A DNA stretch of 31,654 nt from SYOC01 sp035575235 (lineage in GTDB: Bacteria; Desulfobacterota; Binatia; Bin18): NCBI GenBank assembly GCA_035575235.1, contig DATLYA010000359.1:1-31654 (forward strand), in the 5' to 3' direction. The notes beneath the pieces were generated by a model. The model was not told the DNA's origin, did not search any database, and saw only the letters and a program-made list of their open reading frames with translations. Both the position numbers and the translations under genes were made by a program. This document shows, in pieces, positions 8,709-17,066 of this stretch (position 1 is its first letter; every line of letters begins with the position of its first letter).

Positions 8709-9530
8709 TCACCGCGGCCAGACCTGCAGCTGCGTCTCACGCAAATCCAGCCGGTTTTTGTAATCCTGGCGCGAGAGCAACTTCTCCAGATAGCAGTAGA
8801 GGATGATAAAGAGATAGCGTGACCCCATCTCACGGATCTTGAATTTCGAGATGCCCTGGGTGCGGTTGTACCAACTGTTCGGCACGATGGCGTATGAATA
8901 GCCCCGGATAATCGCCTTAAGCGGCAACTCCACGGTGAGGTTAAAGTGGTACGCCAGCAGGGGCTGCACCCCAGCAATCACGCTGCGTCGATACAGCTTG
9001 AAGGCGTTGGTCACGTCGTTGTACGGCAGGAGGAACAACAGTTTAATAAAGAGATTGCCAAGGCGATTGAGGATCCATTTCGGCCACGGATAGTCAACAA
9101 GTGTACTCTCGCGCATGAAGCGCGAGCCAAACACGCAGTCATAGCCCTGCTGCAGTTTGTGATAAAAGGCAACTAAATCCTCAGGGCGATCAGAGCCATC
9201 GGCCATCACAATAGCGACAGCGTCGCCGCAGAATTCGGCGAGGCCCGAGCGCACGGCAAAGCCAAAGCCGTTGGGGGGTGGATTATTAATGTAGCGCACA
9301 CTCGGCAGCTCTCGCTGCAGCCGACGCAGGAGGTCTTCAGTGCGATCCTCGCTATTGTCGTTCACGACCAAAATTTCATGGTTGATTCCGGCTTCCTGCA
9401 GCGTGGCGATCAGACCGCGCACTGTCTCTTCGATATGGCCTTCTTCGTTGTGGGCTGGAATAACGACTGATAGCAGGTCTCGCACCCCGGCGGCATCCCA
9501 TTCCGCGAGCGAACGAACGTGTATAGTCAT
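8709..9530 (-). CDS. Polyprenyl-phosphate sugar transferase, DPM1/Ppm1-like GT2
   Basis: A 273-residue GT2 resembling dolichyl/polyprenyl-phosphate mannose or glucose synthases, which move a sugar from a nucleotide donor onto a lipid phosphate at the inner face of the membrane. Visible motifs are LSVVIPAHNEE near residue 20, LVVNDNSEDRT, and the metal site VMADGSDRPEDL, where the usual DADxQH is replaced by ADGSD. Also present are FGSRFM and the C-terminal NRTQGISKFKIREMG segment typical of this subfamily. The ending lacks the extra transmembrane helices of GtrB-type enzymes. The ATG overlaps the upstream epimerase stop by four bases (ATGA), with GGAGG just before it, indicating translational coupling. 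Product of the coupled pair: probably a lipid-linked sugar used by the membrane transferases nearby (inference). Confidence 0.88.
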   Translation of the reverse strand: MTIHVRSLAEWDAAGVRDLLSVVIPAHNEEGHIEETVRGLIATLQEAGINHEILVVNDNSEDRTEDLLRRLQRELPSVRYINNPPPNGFGFAVRSGLAEFCGDAVAIVMADGSDRPEDLVAFYHKLQQGYDCVFGSRFMRESTLVDYPWPKWILNRLGNLFIKLLFLLPYNDVTNAFKLYRRSVIAGVQPLLAYHFNLTVELPLKAIIRGYSYAIVPNSWYNRTQGISKFKIREMGSRYLFIILYCYLEKLLSRQDYKNRLDLRETQLQVWPR

Positions 9531-10612
9531 CCTCCTATCCTCACACCCCTGGCGAGGCGCGCCGTCTGTTCCTCGTAGATTTCCGCGATAATACGGTCAA
9601 TGTTATAGGTCAGCGACCAGTCCGGATAGTGCGTCTGGAACTTACCAATGTCGCTAATCCACCAGATATGGTCCCCAGTGCGGTTCGTGTCGTGATACGT
9701 CCACTGCATGGGCCTGCCGCTGAGTCTTTCAGTAATGGCGATGGCCTCTAACATCGAACAATTGGAGAAGCGTCCGCCGCCAATATTGTACACTTCTCCT
9801 GAGCGCGGCTTTTGAAAAAAACGCCAAAACGCATTGACCAAATCATAAGAGTGGATATTATCGCGCACCTGTTTGCCTTTGTAGCCCAATACGGTGTAGG
9901 GGCGATTAGTGACCGCACACTTGACCAGATAAGCGAGAAAACCGTGCAGCTGCGCGCCGGCATGTCCTGGGCCAGTAAGACATCCGCCGCGGAAACAGGC
10001 GGTCTTCATGCCAAAATAGCGGCCGTACTCCTGCACCAGGACGTCTGCGGCGACCTTCGACGCCCCGAAGAGGCTATGTAAGGAATTATCAATACTCATG
10101 GACTCATCAATGCCTGCCGCACTGAACGGATGACCAGGGTCAAGCTCCCAGCGCGTCGGATGTTCGACCAAGGGAAGATGGTTCGGCGTATCGCCGTAGA
10201 CCTTGTTTGTGCTCGTAAAAATAAAGACCGCCTCAGGGGCATAATGTCTGGTGCATTCGAGGAGGTTAAGGGTGCCGTTGGCGTTGATCGTAAAGTCAGT
10301 CAGCGGCTCGCGCGCGGCCCAGTCGTGTGAGGGCTGCGCTGCGGTATGTAATATCAACTTGATAGCTGTTTGATAGCTCTGGAAAATCTTTTCCAGGGCA
10401 GCGTGATCGCGAATATCGATGTCGTAATGCCGATATCCCTGGATGCTTGCCTTGAGCCGTTGTTGACTTCCCGCCGTACTGGCTTCCTCTCCAAAAAAAT
10501 ACCGTCGCATGTCATTATCGATGCCGACAATGTCGAGTCCTTGGCCCGCAAAAAAGCGCGCCGCTTCCGCACCAATTAACCCAGCCGAGCCGGTGATGAT
10601 TGCAACTGCCAT
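9527..10612 (-). CDS. NAD-dependent epimerase, CDP-paratose 2-epimerase-like extended SDR
   Basis: A 361-residue extended short-chain dehydrogenase. The nucleotide site is G8-SA-G11-LI-G14, followed by the acidic adenine-ribose anchor VGIDNDMRRYFFGEE, characteristic of CDP-paratose/CDP-tyvelose 2-epimerases. The catalytic segment has Ser134-Thr135 (FTSTNKVYGD) and Lys186, but the usual Tyr of YxxxK is Phe182 (LFGASK). This variant is discussed in the findings. The start at 10612 has a near-ideal GGGAGGAGG immediately upstream; the longer frame to 10636 would bury that site. The stop overlaps the next gene's start by four bases. The probable role is epimerising a nucleotide-activated deoxyhexose for the glycan. 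Other NAD-sugar epimerases or dehydratases cannot be excluded. Confidence 0.85.
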   Translation of the reverse strand: MAVAIITGSAGLIGAEAARFFAGQGLDIVGIDNDMRRYFFGEEASTAGSQQRLKASIQGYRHYDIDIRDHAALEKIFQSYQTAIKLILHTAAQPSHDWAAREPLTDFTINANGTLNLLECTRHYAPEAVFIFTSTNKVYGDTPNHLPLVEHPTRWELDPGHPFSAAGIDESMSIDNSLHSLFGASKVAADVLVQEYGRYFGMKTACFRGGCLTGPGHAGAQLHGFLAYLVKCAVTNRPYTVLGYKGKQVRDNIHSYDLVNAFWRFFQKPRSGEVYNIGGGRFSNCSMLEAIAITERLSGRPMQWTYHDTNRTGDHIWWISDIGKFQTHYPDWSLTYNIDRIIAEIYEEQTARLARGVRIGG

Positions 10613-10861
10613 GCCTCCTCCCAGCCTTCTGTACACAAAATTTACAATAATTGTCGGGCGCGCTCCCGTGCCCTACCCTTGGTCGCTTCTCCCTCAGAGC
10701 TGGAACTTTGTCAGGCGTTTAGTTCTTAGCATAAAGATGACGAGTCGCCCAGCGTCTGTCTGGTAGAGTTCGGCTCTTTCTGCTTTTATGAAGCGTCGAC
10801 CGTAGGGAAAGAGAGCATACCAATTCCCCGGTTATTGTTTATCGTATTGCAGGAGCGACTC

Positions 10862-11842
10862 ATGCGGCGCTCCTATGCGCTCAGGAGCGCAGAAAAGTTG
10901 TTGAGGAGTGTAGTGGAGCTTTCCATTGTCATCGTCAACTGGAATGGCGGCGTAGACATCCTGCAGTGTCTGGCCAGTCTTCAGGCGGGCGGCTGGGTTG
11001 CCGCCGCGGAAGTCGTGGTAGTGGACAACGGCTCGGAAGATGGGAGTGTCGCCCAGATACGGCGCGCATTTCCCTCCGTGACTATTCTCGAGGCTGGCGC
11101 GAATTTGGGCTTTGCTCGGGCCGCGAACCTCGGTTGGCGGCGGGCGCGCGGCGAGTTTGTGCTGTTTTTGAACCCCGACACCAACGTCCCTGCCGGCGCC
11201 CTCGAGCGGGCTTTGCAGTATATGCGCGCACATCCCCAGGTGGGCGTCACAGGCGTCAAGCTCTTGAATCACGACGGGTCTCTACAGGTTTCTTGCTGGA
11301 ATTTCCTCTCGGTCCCCATGCTGGTTTGTGACAATCTGCTGCGTCTACCGATCCTCCCGCGCTCCCTCACCGGCCGCTTTCTGTATCGGCTCTGGGATCA
11401 TGGGACCACCAGAGCCGTGGATTGGGTCTGCGGCGCGTGCATGCTTTTGCACCGGTCTGTTCTTGAACAAGTGGACGGGTTTAGTGAAGACTACTTCATG
11501 TACGGAGAGGACATGGACCTGTGCTACAAGGTGCGGCGACGGGGGTACGCCGTGGTTTACTACCCGGAGGCGGCGATCGTTCACTACGGCAATCGCAGCG
11601 GGGAGAAGCGCTGGGCGGAAAGACGGGAAGCCGAGATCGTCCGGGCGGAACTGACGTTTCTGCGGAAATATCGCGGACGCTTCGCGTGGCGGCTCTTTCG
11701 CGTCCTGGCGGGCGGGACCTTCCTCATCAAAGCGGCGTTCTTCTTTCTTCGTAGTTGCAACAGCCGTGAAGAAAAATGGAGAACCGAGGCTGCGCGGTAT
11801 TGGCAGATGGCGAAAATGTGTCGGGCAGGAGGCGCCGCGTAA
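10862..11842 (+). CDS. Glycosyltransferase family 2, rhamnosyltransferase (WbbL/RfbF)-like
   Basis: A 326-residue GT2. ELSIVIVNWNGG opens the fold near residue 18, LFLNPDTNVP supplies the metal-binding aspartate, and VCGACMLLHRSV with FMYGEDMDLCYKVRRRGY supplies the acceptor-side ED motif. This set is typical of dTDP-rhamnosyltransferases of O-antigen and mycobacterial WbbL type, although donor specificity cannot be read from sequence. The C-terminal hydrophobic stretch (LAGGTFLIKAAFFFL) probably associates with the membrane. The ATG at 10862 is chosen because AGGAG lies six bases before it, whereas a TTG at 10835 has no such site. It diverges from the epimerase across 249 bases that should carry both promoters, and converges with the GT4 gene that follows. 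Confidence 0.87.
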   Translation: MRRSYALRSAEKLLRSVVELSIVIVNWNGGVDILQCLASLQAGGWVAAAEVVVVDNGSEDGSVAQIRRAFPSVTILEAGANLGFARAANLGWRRARGEFVLFLNPDTNVPAGALERALQYMRAHPQVGVTGVKLLNHDGSLQVSCWNFLSVPMLVCDNLLRLPILPRSLTGRFLYRLWDHGTTRAVDWVCGACMLLHRSVLEQVDGFSEDYFMYGEDMDLCYKVRRRGYAVVYYPEAAIVHYGNRSGEKRWAERREAEIVRAELTFLRKYRGRFAWRLFRVLAGGTFLIKAAFFFLRSCNSREEKWRTEAARYWQMAKMCRAGGAA

Positions 11843-11888
11843 ACATGTTTGCGCTTTCAAAGGCGGCGACCTGTCGCTGCACTTCACC

Positions 11889-13451
11889 TTACCTCAGCCA
11901 GCGCCGCAACCAGCTAAGAGGACGCTGGTAGGCATAGTCACTCAACACACAGTAGCAACGATACAGTTTCCAGGTTGTCGACTGGTAAATCGCTTGCAGG
12001 CGCGCCTGGTGCTCCTGCAGTTGACGTTCTTTCTCCTCTAGCATCGCCCGCGCTTCATCACGTTCTCTCCTTAGCTGCGCGGTCTCACACGAGCGTTGTC
12101 CTTCAACTACAGCGTGTCGCGCTCGCCACTTCTCTAGTTCTGTTTGCAACGCGGCATTCCGCTGCTGCAAATCACCAACTCGCTTACGTCGCGCGGCGAG
12201 CCGCTGCGGTAACACTTCAGCCCGGAAGGCGTCACTACAGACTTCCTGGTACATCGCCTCTATCTCTTCTGTATATTCTGCAACCGTCCGGACCCGCGGC
12301 TGAGGCTCGCGTAAGCGCGCCAGCAAGTCTGGATCCTCCACGAGGCGTAACAGGCGGCGTCGCAAGTCTGCCGGATCTTCTGGTTCGAAGAAAAAGCCAT
12401 TTTCGCCATCACGAATCGCTTCCGGCAGCGCCCCGCGTCGCGCGGCGATCACTGGCAGCCCAGCAAGCAAGGCCTCTCGCGTCAGGAGCGAAAAGGTCTC
12501 TTCACATATCCCAGGCACGACTAACACATCATGCTGCGCCAGAATCGCGCCGAGCTCATCATGCGCATAGACGCCGCTAAAGCGCACGGGTAATCCCTTA
12601 GCCATCTCATAGAGGTGATCGACATACGGCTGCCAGTACGCCAGTACATTACCGTAGAGGGATATCCTGAACCCTTGAGGGGGCAGCTCTTGCACTGCCT
12701 CAAGCAAGACATGGGCTCCTTTCTGAGGAATAAGGACTCCGGCATAGAGGATACGCAACGGTTGCCCTGGCCGACGCTCTTCTCTGCGGACAAGCGGAGG
12801 ACGGTCCACCCCCAACGGGGCTACGCGCAGGCGAGGCGCGATTGCCGGAAAATACTGCGCCATTCTCTGCGCGAGGAACTGTGACGGCGCCAGCACAAGA
12901 TCGGCGGTCTGGAGCGCATTGTCCATGAACAGAAAACGCGCGCGGATCTCTTCAGCGGCGCCGTGTGCGCGCAGGCAGGCGACGCAGCGCTCGCCGCGGT
13001 CCGGCCCTGGACAAAGGACATTCTGCTGATCAACGAGATGAAGGAGGTGACAGGCAAAATAGAAATCATGCAGACTGAGCACGGTCGGATATCCCAGCTC
13101 AGCAGCCGTCATAATCAGGTTCGGCGAGAAGTGCGCCACATGCTGAAAATGCACGACATCAGGGCGCACTCGCGTCAGCAACTGGATAAATGGTTCTGTA
13201 AAAAAGTCGTTATCGTAGGTCGACCGCAAACTTGTGATCTTTGTGTAATTGTTTACAACTGCAATCACCTCGAGGTCGTACCGCTGCTCTTCCCGCAACG
13301 AAAACTCCTCCGCGTCCGGGTCGTCAATCCGGGTCAGGACCGCCACTTCATGGCCGCGCGCTTGCAGGGCCTGCGAGAGCTGCAAGGTGACCAGTCCTAC
13401 GCCAGCCCAGGCGTCAGGAGGGAATTCGTGCAGCACTTGGAGAATACGCAT
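11889..13451 (-). CDS. Glycosyltransferase family 4 with C-terminal coiled coil
   Basis: A 520-residue GT-B enzyme. Residues 1-18 (MRILQVLHEFPPDAWAGV) closely parallel the GT4 module of the giant enzyme at 1183-4638. The donor site EX7E is in EETFSLLTREALLAGLP, near residue 325. After about residue 415 a Arg/Glu/Gln-rich coiled coil runs to about 490 and ends in STTWKLYR. An S/WxL-type segment also follows the coiled coil of the giant enzyme (HSLGWRILLRFY). The shared GT4-coil layout suggests the two enzymes are paralogues and that the coil mediates assembly of a glycan-synthesis complex (inference). No clear ribosome binding site precedes the ATG. A repeat of 7-base units begins six bases upstream of the start. 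Confidence 0.88.
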   Translation of the reverse strand: MRILQVLHEFPPDAWAGVGLVTLQLSQALQARGHEVAVLTRIDDPDAEEFSLREEQRYDLEVIAVVNNYTKITSLRSTYDNDFFTEPFIQLLTRVRPDVVHFQHVAHFSPNLIMTAAELGYPTVLSLHDFYFACHLLHLVDQQNVLCPGPDRGERCVACLRAHGAAEEIRARFLFMDNALQTADLVLAPSQFLAQRMAQYFPAIAPRLRVAPLGVDRPPLVRREERRPGQPLRILYAGVLIPQKGAHVLLEAVQELPPQGFRISLYGNVLAYWQPYVDHLYEMAKGLPVRFSGVYAHDELGAILAQHDVLVVPGICEETFSLLTREALLAGLPVIAARRGALPEAIRDGENGFFFEPEDPADLRRRLLRLVEDPDLLARLREPQPRVRTVAEYTEEIEAMYQEVCSDAFRAEVLPQRLAARRKRVGDLQQRNAALQTELEKWRARHAVVEGQRSCETAQLRRERDEARAMLEEKERQLQEHQARLQAIYQSTTWKLYRCYCVLSDYAYQRPLSWLRRWLR

Positions 13452-13457
13452 AGATAA

Positions 13458-13584
13458 AGTTGTCAGTTGTCAGTCGTTCGTTTTCGTTGCTCGCCTGAGA
13501 ACACAAGGCGCCAGGAATTCATGCGACCGTCATTTCTCTCCTTCATTTCCGCCTCAATCTCCTAATCCCTGACCTCTGGCAACT
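13458..13584. repeat. Inverted arms of 7-base units, AGTTGTC type
   Basis: Left arm 13458-13478 reads AGTTGTC twice and then AGTCGTT. The right arm at 13564-13584, read on the other strand, gives AGTTGCC, AGAGGTC and AGGGATT. The arms are separated by about 85 bases and fill the gap between two glycosyltransferase genes. It is the same architecture as the arrays in the catabolic region, with a different unit. Confidence 0.5.
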
Positions 13585-13602
13585 AGTCATTTTTCTTCTA
13601 CT

Positions 13603-14562
13603 TCACTTCCGCTTGATGCGCTCCTGAAACGACAGACGCCGACAGACGCGCTCGGGCAACTGGTCAGAACGCTCGCCAAGCCATATTCCAAAGTTGGCGG
13701 CGATATGCCAGCAGACAGCCGGCACGGCCCATCGTCCTATCACCTCAAGCTTGCTTTGTTGACGCTCACGTCGCCAGAAGGCTAAGTCTGTGCGTGCGGT
13801 GCGCAACGCGACGCGAAAACAGTCTCGCAAGGTAAAATAGCGCGGTTGCGCAAACAGCGTGCGCATCGCCCAGAAATGCTCGAAGTGACGGCGAAAATTC
13901 ACCCATGGACCATAGCTATGAGAATGAAGGACAACCGAGTCCGCGACATAGACGGTTTTGTATCCCGCCTCTAATACTCGTACAGCCCACGCTTTATCCT
14001 CAGCAAAATCAACTGCGGGAAAAGGAATCCGCTCCCAAATGGAGCGACGAATCGCCGAGCTGGTGTTCGCAAAGTTGCGGTAGCGGTCCGGGTTACGCGC
14101 ATAGTCGGGATTGCCTACCGCGTACGCGACAAAAGAAACCGGTGGGCAATCATATTCCACGATACGACGCCATTCCATGGGGTGGCAGTTTGGACGGGGA
14201 CGATGACGGCTATAGGCGCCGGCAACAAGCGGGTCCGCACGGAGCGGAGCGAGAAGATTCTTCAGCCACTGTGCATCAGCCGGCGTGGCGTCTTGCGTGA
14301 GAAATACCAGGAACTCGCCGCGCGCCTGAGCAGCGAGCAAATTGCGGGTCTTGCCATGGCCGAATTCAGACGGAGGGATCTGCATGACTGTTGCGCCGTG
14401 GTGACGCAAAATCTCCAGCGTACGATCCCGCGAACCAGAATCCACCGCAAGAATTTCGTATAAGGTGAAATCTCCTTGTTGCCGCTGAACGCCGGCAAGG
14501 ACCTCCGCAAGATATTGCTCGCCGTTTTTCGTTGGGATGAGAATGGACACCTTCGCACTCAT
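13603..14562 (-). CDS. Glycosyltransferase family 2, rhamnosyltransferase-like
   Basis: A 319-residue GT2. KVSILIPTKNGEQYL is the N-terminal strand, VDSGSRDRTLEIL the UDP/dTDP-binding region, and SEFGHGKTRNL together with LTQDATPAD the signature of the rhamnosyltransferase/RfbF-like subfamily. The C-terminal half has basic, aromatic-rich segments (FRRHFEHFWAMRTLF) likely to touch the membrane. The ATG at 14562 is used; an in-frame GTG two codons upstream (14568) is equally possible because neither has a clear ribosome binding site. The gene lies downstream of the sulfatase-like gene's divergent promoter region and upstream of the GT4 at 11889-13451 on the same strand. Donor sugar is uncertain. 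Confidence 0.85.
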   Translation of the reverse strand: MSAKVSILIPTKNGEQYLAEVLAGVQRQQGDFTLYEILAVDSGSRDRTLEILRHHGATVMQIPPSEFGHGKTRNLLAAQARGEFLVFLTQDATPADAQWLKNLLAPLRADPLVAGAYSRHRPRPNCHPMEWRRIVEYDCPPVSFVAYAVGNPDYARNPDRYRNFANTSSAIRRSIWERIPFPAVDFAEDKAWAVRVLEAGYKTVYVADSVVLHSHSYGPWVNFRRHFEHFWAMRTLFAQPRYFTLRDCFRVALRTARTDLAFWRRERQQSKLEVIGRWAVPAVCWHIAANFGIWLGERSDQLPERVCRRLSFQERIKRK

Positions 14563-14676
14563 CGGCACTAGGCGAAGGAAGGTATATGATGCTAAACGAC
14601 GATGTCAAGCGAGCCGTTTCTACGAGAACCATGCGAGGTGCAAGCGGCAACGAGCCATCGCTTTGACAATGAGCCT

Positions 14677-16527
14677 ATGAGACTACACCGCAGATTCGTG
14701 GAAAACTTTTTCGTTTTCTTTGTTCCCCTGGGGTGGTTTTTTCTCTTTCTCCCTTTAGATCTCTACCATCGCAACAGAGATGAATGGGGCGTTCCCGCGG
14801 GAGAGTTTCTCCTCTATGGTCTTTGCAGCGCCATCCTGACGGCGGGCGTGCTCGCGCTGATTGACCTCTTCCTGAGAACAAAAAGCAAGTTGTGCTTCAA
14901 AACTCTTGTGTATGTCCTCTTCGCGGTGGCCTTCCTCCACACCCTCCTGCCGGTCGCCGCAGAAGAGCGAGAACTCACAGGCGTCCTTCTTGATTTTCAC
15001 TTTCCTCTGTCAGTGCACCTTCTCTCTCTTGCCGGTATGGGGTTTTCCAGCGGGCTCCTGGTTCTTCTGCGGCAGCGATTGTTTGCCGTGTTCTCATCGA
15101 CTTATGTGTGGCTCTCGGCGGCTATTCTCTTGGCGGCTCTTGCGCTGACGTGGTCAAGCCTCTCCACGGCGGAAGGCGTCCGGCATCGAACAGCGGGCAA
15201 GCTTACCCCCGCCCAACTCCAAGAGCTATACACTTTATCCAACCGCCGCAACGTGCTTCTGCTGATTCTCGACACAGTCCCTGCAGATGTCGCCCTTGAG
15301 GTCATCGAGGCGCACGAGACGGTCGAGTCCACTTTAAAAGATTTTATATTTTACAAAAACAATCTGAGCATTGCGCCGCAGACGTATATGAGCATGGCTA
15401 ACCTCCATATCGGTTCTTTTTGGTATGAGAGTTTTGACGAACACCAGCAAGCGTCGCCCGGCAAGGTGCGTGACCAGTCCTTCTTCAATCTCCTCGCCGA
15501 CGCCGACTGGAAACTGGCGATGGCCGGCAGGGGCCCTTGCCCGAGCAAGCTCGACATCTGCGGCTCCACCAATACCCGGAACCTGGGGTTTGGAGGAAAT
15601 TTCGGCCTCTCAGAGCCGTTTATCCAGGCCATAAACCTCGCGCTGTTCAAAACCAGCCCCATTTTACTTAAGCGATGGGTCTATAATGACGAGGAGTTTC
15701 TCTTCAAAACTATCGATGTCTTTCGGCTGCAAACCACGCCACAAGACTCCCTGGCCGCGACGCCGGTCCCCAGATTTGCATCGGAAGCGCAACGCGACAA
15801 CTATTTTCTGACCTTTCTGGCTGATCATGGCATCGTCGGCGACGCGACGCCGCGCTTCAAGCTTTTTCACCTCATGAGCGCCCATCCGCGATTTTATCTC
15901 GATGCGCAGTGCAACAAGGGCTCGACCATAACGGACAGCCGCGACGGCATGAAGAATCACGTCAAATGTCAGTTTGAGGCCATCGCACATTTGGTCGACA
16001 GATTGCGCGACAAGGGCGTGTACGACGCCACGACGCTCATCATCGCAAGCGATCACGGCATCAATTATCCGAGCGCTTTCCTTCCGCTTCAGCACACGAA
16101 CGGCAAAATCGCCGACTTCGAGCAAATGGTTACGCAAGCAAACGCGTTGTTGATGATTAAATATGAAAACGCTCGGCAACCATACATGGCGCTGTCCACC
16201 GCGCCGACGAGCACGGCGGACATCACACAAACCATTTGTGATATTGCACGCCTGAATTGTCAGGGAAAGTACCCAGACTCAGTCTCTCTCCTCCCGGGGC
16301 GTCCATTCCCTCTAACCCGCCTCCGCCTGTATGCTCACCATGGTTACGGAGCAGAAAACGCTGAACGCAATGGGATGGACTTATACGCCGTGCAAGGCGA
16401 GCTATGGAACGCCGCCAGTTGGCGTTATATCGCGCATTTGCCCGGGAAAGGCGGAGGCGTCGGCGATTCAACGCGAGAAGCGCTCAGGCGCCTCAGAAAC
16501 ACGGTAGAAGGAAACTCCTCTGAATAA
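14677..16527 (+). CDS. Membrane-anchored alkaline phosphatase superfamily protein (sulfatase/LTA-synthase-like)
   Basis: About 616 residues: five predicted transmembrane helices in the first 165, then an extracytoplasmic sulfatase-fold domain. Candidate metal and catalytic residues, numbered from the ATG at 14677, are D199 (LILDTVPADV), T236 as a possible nucleophile (APQTYMSM), H403 (LMSAHPRFYLD) and D459-H460 (IASDHG). The layout matches lipoteichoic acid synthases and phosphoethanolamine or phosphoglycerol transferases rather than soluble sulfatases, and no CxPxR formylglycine motif is seen. Transfer of a phospho-substituent from a phospholipid to a glycan outside the membrane is the likely chemistry (inference). 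An alternative start at 14602 adds 25 residues; neither start has a strong ribosome binding site. The next two genes on the strand are the small YLDPGSGS protein and the methyltransferase fusion. Confidence 0.82.
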   Translation: MRLHRRFVENFFVFFVPLGWFFLFLPLDLYHRNRDEWGVPAGEFLLYGLCSAILTAGVLALIDLFLRTKSKLCFKTLVYVLFAVAFLHTLLPVAAEERELTGVLLDFHFPLSVHLLSLAGMGFSSGLLVLLRQRLFAVFSSTYVWLSAAILLAALALTWSSLSTAEGVRHRTAGKLTPAQLQELYTLSNRRNVLLLILDTVPADVALEVIEAHETVESTLKDFIFYKNNLSIAPQTYMSMANLHIGSFWYESFDEHQQASPGKVRDQSFFNLLADADWKLAMAGRGPCPSKLDICGSTNTRNLGFGGNFGLSEPFIQAINLALFKTSPILLKRWVYNDEEFLFKTIDVFRLQTTPQDSLAATPVPRFASEAQRDNYFLTFLADHGIVGDATPRFKLFHLMSAHPRFYLDAQCNKGSTITDSRDGMKNHVKCQFEAIAHLVDRLRDKGVYDATTLIIASDHGINYPSAFLPLQHTNGKIADFEQMVTQANALLMIKYENARQPYMALSTAPTSTADITQTICDIARLNCQGKYPDSVSLLPGRPFPLTRLRLYAHHGYGAENAERNGMDLYAVQGELWNAASWRYIAHLPGKGGGVGDSTREALRRLRNTVEGNSSE

Positions 16528-16764
16528 CTCGTGTGGGGGGAGGCTCTTGCGCCGTGCGTCACCGCCGGCATCCACGTCTGTAAGCTTCCGAAAGTTGAGC
16601 TGGGCTTCAGCTCTTCTCTCCCCCTGTGGGGGAAGAACAAGGTAAAGGGCAACTGCGCTGCTCCTTCCACTTCAAGATGTTGCGAACTTTCAAGTTCCAT
16701 GCTTGTATAGACACCCGGTCTTTCCCTGCAAGCCTGTCTGAATCAGAAACAAAAGGACATGTGT

Positions 16765-17019
16765 ATGAGAAGAGTTTTAAAAATTATGATGCTGCTTGGG
16801 GCGGCGCTCCTGATCATTCCCGCGCCGGTTTATGCGTACCTGGATCCCGGCAGCGGCAGTATGCTCTTACAACTACTGCTGGGCGGCGTCGCCGGTCTGG
16901 TCGTACTTGTCAAAATAGGCTGGCGTAAATGTCTTGAAACACTGGGACTACGAAAAGGCGAGCCTCTCCCCACCGAAACAGACCCACCGCCGACCGATGT
17001 TGAGGAACGTGTACGGTAA
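16765..17019 (+). CDS. Small membrane protein of the YLDPGSGS type
   Basis: An 84-residue protein. It has a signal-like first helix (MRRVLKIMMLLGAALLII, then APVYA), a conserved-looking block AYLDPGSGSMLLQ, a second helix (LLGGVAGLVVLVKIGW) and a short charged, Pro/Asp/Glu-rich tail. I recognise YLDPG(T/S)GS as a recurrent motif of unnamed small membrane proteins found beside sulfatase-like proteins and methyltransferases, but no biochemical function is known to me. ATG 16765 is preferred to ATG 16759 because AAAGG at 16752-16756 is eight bases away from the former and too close to the latter. A 237-base spacer, in which I see no gene, separates it from the sulfatase-like gene. The methyltransferase fusion begins 47 bases downstream, so the two are probably cotranscribed. 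Confidence 0.75.
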   Translation: MRRVLKIMMLLGAALLIIPAPVYAYLDPGSGSMLLQLLLGGVAGLVVLVKIGWRKCLETLGLRKGEPLPTETDPPPTDVEERVR

Positions 17020-17066
17020 CTCGCGAGCATCGTCATCTGGTCACCGACCACCCTCCTGCTCCCGCC

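Noticed and set aside
10708..10736. TTGTCA as a -35 box for the GT2 gene at 10862
   Set aside because: No acceptable -10 box follows at 16-18 bases; the best hexamer, ATAAAG, is too poor to list.
15664..16230. Minus-strand open frame of about 188 codons
   Set aside because: It lies opposite the sulfatase-fold coding sequence, which has recognisable catalytic motifs; the antisense translation has none.
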